This document shows positions 57,501-64,000 of a stretch of DNA of 64,000 bases, piece by piece. The position numbers and the translations under genes are program-made. Location: positions 4,216,001 through 4,280,000 of the forward strand of contig NC_079490.1 in the NCBI RefSeq assembly GCF_020520425.1, in the 5' to 3' direction. Below the pieces are notes generated by a model. That model was given only the letters and a program-made list of their open reading frames with translations. It made no database searches and was not told the DNA's origin. Within the stretch, counting starts at the first letter, position 1, and each line of letters opens with the position of its first letter. The stretch comes from Spinacia oleracea (taxonomy: Eukaryota > Streptophyta > Magnoliopsida > Caryophyllales > Amaranthaceae).

Positions 57501-60500
57501 GCATGTTGACCACATTTTTGCCATATTGAATGGCAGACTTTTTTTGACATCAATAGTAGTGTCAAAGAACTTTCTGGACAACGACAATAAGTCGTTGAAC
57601 TTGTTCATGACACTACTGAGTTCAGTAGTGGTTTTAGTGAATTCAGCATGGAATTCCTGTTTAACAATAACAACAATAAGGACTGGATAAATAAAAAGAA
57701 CATTCGAATGGAAAAAAGAACAAGAGAGATCCCTAAAAGAACATTCAAGTAGAACATAGAAACATTGTTAAAGATCGAAAGAACATGTTAAAGAGATAAA
57801 TGAACATGTAAATAACATGCTTAAACATATAAAAGAACATTCAAATGTAAAGAACATCTTTTTAAGAAAAAAGAACATGCTTAAATAACATGAATAAACA
57901 TTTAAAAGAACATGTAAAAGAACGTAAAGAACTAGTTTTTGATAAAAAGAACATAAACACAGAAAGCAAAAAACATGGTAGGAAAAAAGATTATATTGAG
58001 TACGTAAAAGAACATTTGTTGGAGGAAAAAGAACATTACAACAAAAACGTTGAAAAAATAAATGCAATGGTTTTGTTGAGTGAATTTAATTTTTACCTCA
58101 ATTGTAGAAGGGACTTTTGCTTTCTCACTGGGGTCTGCCTGTTGCTCTGGCAAATCTTTGTCATCCCCGAGTTGAGTCACTGGTGCACCTTGATGTTCTC
58201 TGGACACATCATTTGTGGACCAGTTAGGCTCTTGGTGTTGATGTTGCTGTTGTGGTTGCTGCAGTGGTTGCTGCGATGGTTGTTCATCATGTTGCTGCTG
58301 TTGTTGTTGTGGGTGTTGAAGAAGAAGTGGTGGTGGTTGTTCACTGAGTGCTTTTTGCTGTTTGAGCAGCTCCATATCCTCCCTGTACAGTTGTAGCTCA
58401 GGTGGACCTTGAATTCTGTCCAGAATCAAGCCATGTCCGAAGCCTGTAGCATTGTCATTGCGTACCCTGCTGCTTATCATATCTCTTGTCCAGCAAGAAA
58501 TTAGGGGGAAGTTCCTTGGAGGGTACTCTTCCATGATCTGCACCCGATCGAAATAACATACCTAATTTAACAATAACAACATAATTTATTGTTAGTTAGG
58601 TGAAAGAAGAAGATGAAAGTAATATATATATAACAAAGGGAAATGCTAGCTTAATGATTGAAATTTACCATTAGAAATGGTAGTGGACCAGCAAACCATC
58701 TGCTACGGTCCACATTCCAGTACATAGCTGCCCCAAGAAGGCTGGTGTATGCATACTGGCACCAATTTAGATTCCTCACTTGCTCCAAGTCAACAGTGCT
58801 TGCTAGGAATCTGAAGTTTGGCTTTTGAAACAGAAAAATATAAAAGAAAAGAACATTAATTATGATTTTAAATAGAATAAGAAAATAGAACATTCAATAG
58901 AAAATAAAGGAACATTAGAGAGAATGAAAAGAACAATGAAAGAAGAGCAAAAGAATATTGAATACAACTGAAAAGAACACAACTAACATTCATATAAAGG
59001 AAAGTACAACAATAGGACAGTGAAAGAGAAAGAAAGAACATGGAATTCGACAAACAAATAAAAGAACAATAAATATTAATAAACATTTAAAAGAACATAA
59101 TACGCAAACAAAAGAACATTAATGAGAAATAAAAGAACATAAATGAGAAACAAAGGAATTTTGATGTAAGAAAGAACATGGAATATCATACAGAATAAAA
59201 GAACAGTGAGAAATATTTAAAAGAACATAATACGCAAACAAAAGAACATTAATGAGAAATAAAAGAACATTAATGAGAAACAAAGGAATTTTGATGTAAG
59301 AAAGAACATGGAATATCATACAGAATAAAAGAACAGTGAAAGAGAAAGAAAGAACATGGAATTCGACAAACAAATAAAAGAACAATAAAAATATTAATAA
59401 ACATTTAAAAGAACATAATACGCAAACAAAAGAACATTAATGAGAAATAAAAGAACATTAATGAGAAACAAAGGAATTTTGATGTTTACCGATAAATTAG
59501 TAGTGGATTTAATGCAGGTGTTAACTGCAACCACTAGGAAAGATCTCTTCCAGTTATCATCAACTGGAGTCTCATCTTTGATCAGTTTTTCAACCATTTC
59601 TTTCAATTTTGGGCATCCAGACTTCACTTGCCAGTATGCCCAAAATTCAGCAAAAACCCTCAACACTTCAGGATCTTGTTCATCCGTCCATTCCACGACC
59701 GGAGCTCCTCCAATAGGTATACCGTACACCAGGTATACATCCTCTACAGTAATATCAAGGGAAGACTTTGGTAGATGCAAGGACCGGTCGGACGAGTTGA
59801 AATTCCTAACCAACTCGTACGGGAATGGATTTTCGTTTTGTGGGATGTCAAGTTGCAGAAGAGATCCAAAGCCTAACTCCACGATGGCTTGTTGTTTTCT
59901 TATATCATGTGGTTCATTAGATGCAATTCCCCTCAAGAATCGCATCATCAATTGCGGAGTTTGCCTTAGATTTAGTTTCCTTTCTTCAGGTTTTGGTTTG
60001 GCAACAACCAAAGATTTTGGTTTCTCATCATCCACCTCCTCCATGACCTCATCAGAAACAACAATTTGTTTACTTCTTGTTGCTCTCTGGAAAAAAGAAA
60101 AAATATAAAGAACATTAGTCAGGGAGTAAAAGAACATTATATGGAAGAAAAAGAACAAATAACTTAAGAAAATTTTTGACCTTCTCAACTACTTTTTTCC
60201 CCTTCTTCATTAAGGGTTCACTTTCCTCTTCTACTTCTTCACCTTCTTCTTCACCTCCTTCTTCATCTTCCTCGTCTTCATAAACCTCCCTCACAACTAT
60301 CTGATTAACTTTGCTACCCCTCTGAATGAAAAAAGAACATAAATGATGATGTAAAGAACACAAGACAGGAAAAAAAGAACATTCTTTATTTAAAACACAG
60401 CATTTATCTCTATTATAATATAACATTAAGGTAAATAAAAAGATATACAAAAAGGGTAATGTGAAGTTTACCTTAAGTGCTGCAGTCTTTTTCAAAGTAA

Positions 60501-62996
60501 CTCCATTCCCCTTCTTAGCATTTGGTGCAACTTTTTTTGTTGAAATTTTCTCAGCAGGCAACAAGCTCTTCTTCTTATGTGCCTCTTCCAATTCCTGCTT
60601 TACCTCTTTGATAAGATCGGGAAATTCTTCTTTCAGCAATTGACTTCTGTTGACCAAAACAATAGAACATAAGTAGTAAAAAAAAAGTAAAACACAGAAA
60701 ATAAAAAGAACACCATTTATGTAAGTTACCTTGTCCTTTTCCTGTTTGGTATTGATTTCCTAGACTTCCCCTTTGCTTTTTCAGGTTCCTCACCAGCTTC
60801 TTCTCCGTCTTTTTTCTTTCTAGTAAAAACATAAATGCAAAAGTATGTTTAAGAAACGAAAAATAACAACTACAATGTAAATATGAAATAGTATTAACAA
60901 ACACAGATGATACCTCAAAGTAATTTTTAAGTTCGTTTTCTTTTCTTTTCTTTCTGGTTCATCCAGCTCTTCTGGAACTTTTACCTCAGCCTCCTCTTTT
61001 TCAGGTTCTTTCACTTCTTCATGCACTTTTACTTCATGCTCTTTCTTTTCAGTTTCTTCCTGCTTTTCAGGATCTTTGCTGGAATTTTTTTGTCCTTCTC
61101 CACCCTTCTTTTTTTGTTCAATCAGATCCAGCTGCTTTTCCTGTTGTAGCAGCTTTTCCTGAAGTGCTTGCACCATCTTCTGTTGTTCTTGCAATGCTTT
61201 CCTTTGTTTGGAAAGTCTATAATGAAAAAATATATGTCATGAAAAAAAGAACAACACCAAAAACACATGTTATGAAAAAAGAACAACAGAAAAATGTTTA
61301 AAATAACACATGTAATGGAAAAAGAACAACATGTCGTGTACAAAAGAACACAGCTATGCTTTTGGAAAGAACACATATTATGAAAAAAGGAACAACACAA
61401 AAAACAAGTGCACAGTTCTCATCCTGCACCCTTGTACAATATCTTATTCATCTGATTTTTTTTATTTTTTCATATACAATATATAAATAATGTTTGTCCT
61501 CCATATTCTCATTCATTCATCATTTCATAATTTTAGCAACACATTTTAGAGAGAGAAAAATGAGAGGTTTTATTTTCTCTCAACAGAAGAGAGAATTTAA
61601 GAGAGAGAAAGAGTGAAATGCGATTTCTACTTTCTTCTCTCTCCAACTTTTCGCATTATTGTTCCTGTTTTTTTGAGAATTAGTGAATTAATCAGAATAC
61701 TAATTCTCAGGAGATGAAAAAATACAATTTGCTAATTTTCGTAGAAAGAAAATTGAAGGAGATAATGAAATTCAAGAGGATTGTGATCATTTGCTGAGGA
61801 TTTATGTTGATGTTGTTGATAAATGTTGTTCAACTGTTGATCAAGGTATGCTTATATGTTCCTTTTCTTATGTTCTTTTTATTAAGTGTTCTTTTACTGT
61901 GTGCTAACAGTTTTAGGTTTGTCTTTTAAATGTAGATGGTTTGTTCTTTTATCCGTGATTGATTGTTCTTTATTTTTTAAAATACATTTAAGAACAAGTA
62001 AAAAGAACACCATCTTATCAAATCTAAGCACATTGTTCTTTTTAATTTTCATTGATTGTTCTTTTAATGCCTAGTGATCTTTTAAGTAGACATGGACTGT
62101 TCTTTTCTTCTAGATGCATAGTTCTTTTTAAGCCTACATTAATACTGTACTGTTCTTTTGAGTGTACATTGGTTGTTCTTTTGAGTCTACATTGATTGTT
62201 CTTTAAACCTGCACAGTTGGTTCTTTTAAGTTTTTATAGATAAGAACATAGATAAAAAAGAACATAGATCAAATTCAATAGATAAGAACAAAATTATAGA
62301 TCTAGGTTTAAGTTCGTCAAAATTGTACTGTTCTTTTTAGTCTATTTGTTGTTCTTTTAACCTGGGCGAATTGTTCGTCAAACAGTAGGGCTAATAAAAA
62401 GAACAGACAGTAAATAAATAAAAGAACATAGATCTACTTATTTAATTTAAATTTCCACTGTTCTTTTGAGTTAACATTCGTTGTTCTTTTAAATCTATAC
62501 CATTGTTCTTCTAAGTGTATGATTCAGTGACTTAAAATACATTTAAAAAAAAATATAAATGTAGATCTACTTTTAAATTCGTTAAAAAATGTATTTGGTT
62601 TCGTTATTGTAATTAGAACATTAAGGAAAACAAAAAGAACAAACAGAAGGTGTAAATGAACCTAGGTTTTTGTTTAAAAAATCCACTTACTCGCTCTCTT
62701 CTTCTTCTTCTTCCGTTTCTGAAACTTCTTTGTTGATATCTTCCAACAAATCCGCATCAATTGTTGGTGTAATTTCTTTCTCTTTCTTCTTTTTGTTTCT
62801 TAAGTTCAATAAAGTCGTTGTCAAAGGAACATCATCCCTTCAAATGAAATTTTATAGAAAATTAAAATTCATGGGAAATTCTCTAAAAATTAAAATTAAA
62901 CTGAAATTCAAGAAAAAAGAAAAGAAAAATGAAGTTGAATTCTTACTCAATAGAACATTTCGCATCAACTTCTTCTCCTTTTTTCGATTTCCCCAT
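54530..62996 (-). CDS. Ulp1-like cysteine protease gene of MULE type, 19 exons, one in-frame stop
   Basis: Exons: 62996-62947, 62837-62691, 61216-60914, 60819-60730, 60646-60472, 60321-60181, 60086-59490, 58821-58669, 58537-58097, 57656-57043, 56693-56454, 56333-56277, 56097-55909, 55818-55760, 55668-55553, 55456-55316, 55237-55094, 54928-54725, 54646-54530. Phases join to 1,326 codons. Residues 60-300 are Lys/Glu-rich. About 303-552 resemble the N-terminal domain of plant transposon Ulp proteins; a Gln/Pro-rich stretch follows. The Ulp1 (C48) fold is at about 1,085-1,290 with H1181 (GDHFYL), D1198 (IIDN) and C1260 (TDCGVY). The usual glutamine about six residues before the Cys is not seen. 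Codon 938 (56,593-56,591) is TAG. Exon 11, which holds it, is 240 bp, so skipping it keeps the frame. Exons 1-2 are linked across a 1.47-kb intron and are less sure. Known relatives (Kaonashi, CUMULE) cleave or are thought to cleave SUMO-like modifiers. Confidence 0.72.
56505..56670 (-). repeat. 81-bp tandem duplication in exon 11 of the Ulp1-like gene
   Basis: Two units of 81 bp (27 codons), each coding for a segment of the form MEGLIxGAEDGxPMSPTVRTED. They are in frame with each other. The junction carries GAG TTT TAG ACT, creating the in-frame stop; the second unit has GAG TTT AAT ACT at the same place. Confidence 0.88.
58990..59485 (-). repeat. Triplicated 130-180-bp block in intron 7 of the Ulp1-like gene
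   Basis: The sequence from TTTAAAAGAACATAATACGC through AAACAAAGGAATTTTGATGT occurs three times, near 59,088, 59,217 and 59,403, nearly without change. Each unit carries several AAAAGAACA motifs, so this duplication multiplies the motif. It also creates the repeated hydrophobic minus-strand frames here. Confidence 0.88.
61434..61850 (+). other. Motif-free island with an exon-like plus-strand segment
   Basis: Lies inside the long intron 2 of the Ulp1-like gene. It is free of TGTTCTTTT, has GAGAGAGAAA blocks (61,553; 61,596) like those before the transposase ATG, and an open plus-strand stretch at about 61,708-61,842 ending CAAG|GTATGC, a good donor. No ATG lies in that frame. It may be the first exon of a second plus-strand gene or a decayed copy of a MULE 5' end. 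Confidence 0.3.
61855..62640. repeat. TGTTCTTTT field of mixed orientation
   Basis: Plus-orientation copies dominate at 61,860-62,225, then short clusters alternate: minus at 61,985-62,010, 62,240-62,290, 62,396-62,430 and 62,630; plus at 62,330-62,365 and 62,458-62,510. This is the only place in the window where orientation is mixed. Confidence 0.8.
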
Positions 62997-64000
62997 TTTC
63001 AATTGTTAGGGTTCAAGTTTTTGTAACCAGATTATCACTTCCAAAAAACAAATTGGGGAAGTTTTTAGAGTGAAAATAGTAGAATTCCAAATTGGAGAAG
63101 TTCGGATTTGCAATAATTTGAAAGGTTTTGCACTGTTTTTTTGATTGTTGGTGAGTGAAGGTTTTGCATGTAGGTTGAGTGTGAAAGTGAAAATAAATGT
63201 CGCATTCAATGATGTCTTTATATATGATAAATTGAAGAGAGAGAAAATAACTGCTACAGTATTTTCAAATTTAAACTTCCTTTTTTTTTTGTTGTTCTTT
63301 TCGTCCGCTCTTTTGTTCTTTTGGCCTATAAGTAAAGAAAATGATGTTCGTTTGAGTCTCCTTTGTGTTCTTTTTATTATCTGTTGTTAGTATTTTTAAA
63401 TTTGTTTTTTATTAATGTTTTTACTTAAATTATATTTTTTAATTTTTTTTATTTTAAACAGTAATCTATTTTTTAATTTTTTAAAATACAAAATGAAAGA
63501 CAAGTAACTTATTTAATTTTTTTTTTATTAAAAGATTTTGAGGAGAGAGAAATTAACTGCCACGTTTTATGTTTTCATAGGAAAACTTCTGTTTTGCGGT
63601 TTTTTTCTTGCCACGTTCATTATTTCAATAAAAAACTTCTGTTTGGCGGTTTTTTCACTTTTTAACGTTTTTGTTGTTCTTTTCGTTGGTTCTTTTGTTC
63701 TTTTGTGCGTCTGGTGTTGCATTTGCCATGTTCTTTTTAAAAGTGCAGAGAAATCGTTCTTTCCTTGTTTTAACCTTTCTGGTTTTTAATATGTTTGTGT
63801 TTTTCTTTTTTTCTTTTTGTTCTTTTCCTTTACTTTCTGATCTTCTCTCATTTTAGTGTATTATGTTCTTTTACGTGTTTTAATCTTTTTGGTTTTTAAT
63901 ATGATTGTTCTTTTCTATTTGTTCTTTCGTTTAATTGCTGATGTTCTTTCTTTTTAGTGTTTTATGTTCTTTTACGTGTTTTTACTTATTGTTCTTTTAC
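62997..64000. promoter_or_regulatory. Upstream region of the Ulp1-like gene and new plus-oriented motif field
   Basis: No coding frame is credible. A GAGAGAGAAAWTAACTGCYAC block occurs twice (about 63,236 and 63,544), and GAAAACTTCTGTTTTGCGG / AAAACTTCTGTTTGGCGG is repeated at 63,582 and 63,630. From about 63,290 to the window end TGTTCTTTT recurs in plus orientation. The right end of the mobile unit should be here or beyond 64,000. Confidence 0.4.

Larger units (their letters stand above)
54225..61430 (-). repeat. TGTTCTTTT motif field, minus orientation
   Basis: The same motif, seen as AAAAGAACA on the plus strand, starts at about 54,228 and fills about two thirds of the 18 introns and the 3' flank of the Ulp1-like gene, again sense with respect to that gene. 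It is absent or weak in the shortest introns (for example 54,647-54,724, 55,457-55,552, 58,538-58,668, 60,820-60,913). Confidence 0.9.

Noticed and set aside
58097-58400. Plus-strand Leu/Trp-rich frame at 57,890-58,396 as a membrane protein
   Set aside because: It is the antisense of the Gln/Pro-rich exon 9 of the Ulp1-like gene and of motif-rich intron sequence.
59119-59490. Hydrophobic repeated minus-strand frames
   Set aside because: Produced by the triplicated intron block and the TGTTCTTTT motif read in frame (Phe/Leu-rich); not genes.
49180-63700. Terminal inverted repeats joining the two outer flanks of the MULE unit
   Set aside because: I compared 49.2-49.47 kb with the reverse complement of 63.0-63.7 kb and found only weak AT-rich similarity, so no TIR is claimed.

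Overview
This is nuclear DNA from a flowering plant, very probably a eudicot. The evidence is intron-rich genes with GT-AG introns, a 22-exon Dicer-like 2 gene, a seven-exon plastid release-factor gene, tandem F-box genes, and a dense population of plant transposons (Ty3 chromovirus, hAT, PIF/Harbinger and Stowaway MITEs, Mutator-like elements). I could not place the species; Caryophyllales is only a guess.

Layout. 1-1.9 kb: tandem repeats, then what looks like the promoter and leader of a minus-strand housekeeping gene that runs off the left edge. 1.9-5.8 kb: repeat-derived intergenic DNA. 5,805-11,180: a complete, very young Ty3/gypsy chromovirus on the minus strand, with LTRs I read as identical and a 5-bp target duplication. 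11.4-24.7 kb: DCL2 on the plus strand, reconstructed in 22 exons with a continuous frame (1,410 aa); its introns hold at least seven small transposons. 25.3-35.6 kb: three related F-box genes (one truncated, one intact, one pseudogene) split by about 4 kb of unclassified transposon-like DNA. 37.2-42.6 kb: plastid release factor 2 (459 aa, seven exons). 43.0-45.3 kb: a non-autonomous MULE nested in an older hAT-like element. 45.6-48.7 kb: a minus-strand Myb protein of the telomere-repeat-binding-like class, with internal repeats.

49.2-64 kb is the most unusual part. A plus-strand FAR1/MULE transposase (827 aa, six exons) and a minus-strand Ulp1-like cysteine protease gene (19 exons, about 1,325 codons, one in-frame TAG) converge tail to tail. 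This arrangement is known from ULP-carrying MULEs (Kaonashi/KI-MULE, CUMULE). The introns and spacers are filled with a short motif, TGTTCTTTT. It lies on the sense strand of whichever gene it sits in and flips strand between the two 3' ends. Known family biology explains the gene pair; I know of no description of the strand-polarised motif field.

Working together: DCL2 makes 22-nt small RNAs from long double-stranded RNA, PrfB ends UGA/UAA translation in plastids, and the F-box proteins would be SCF substrate adaptors. These are independent neighbours. The transposase and Ulp1-like genes probably travel as one mobile unit.
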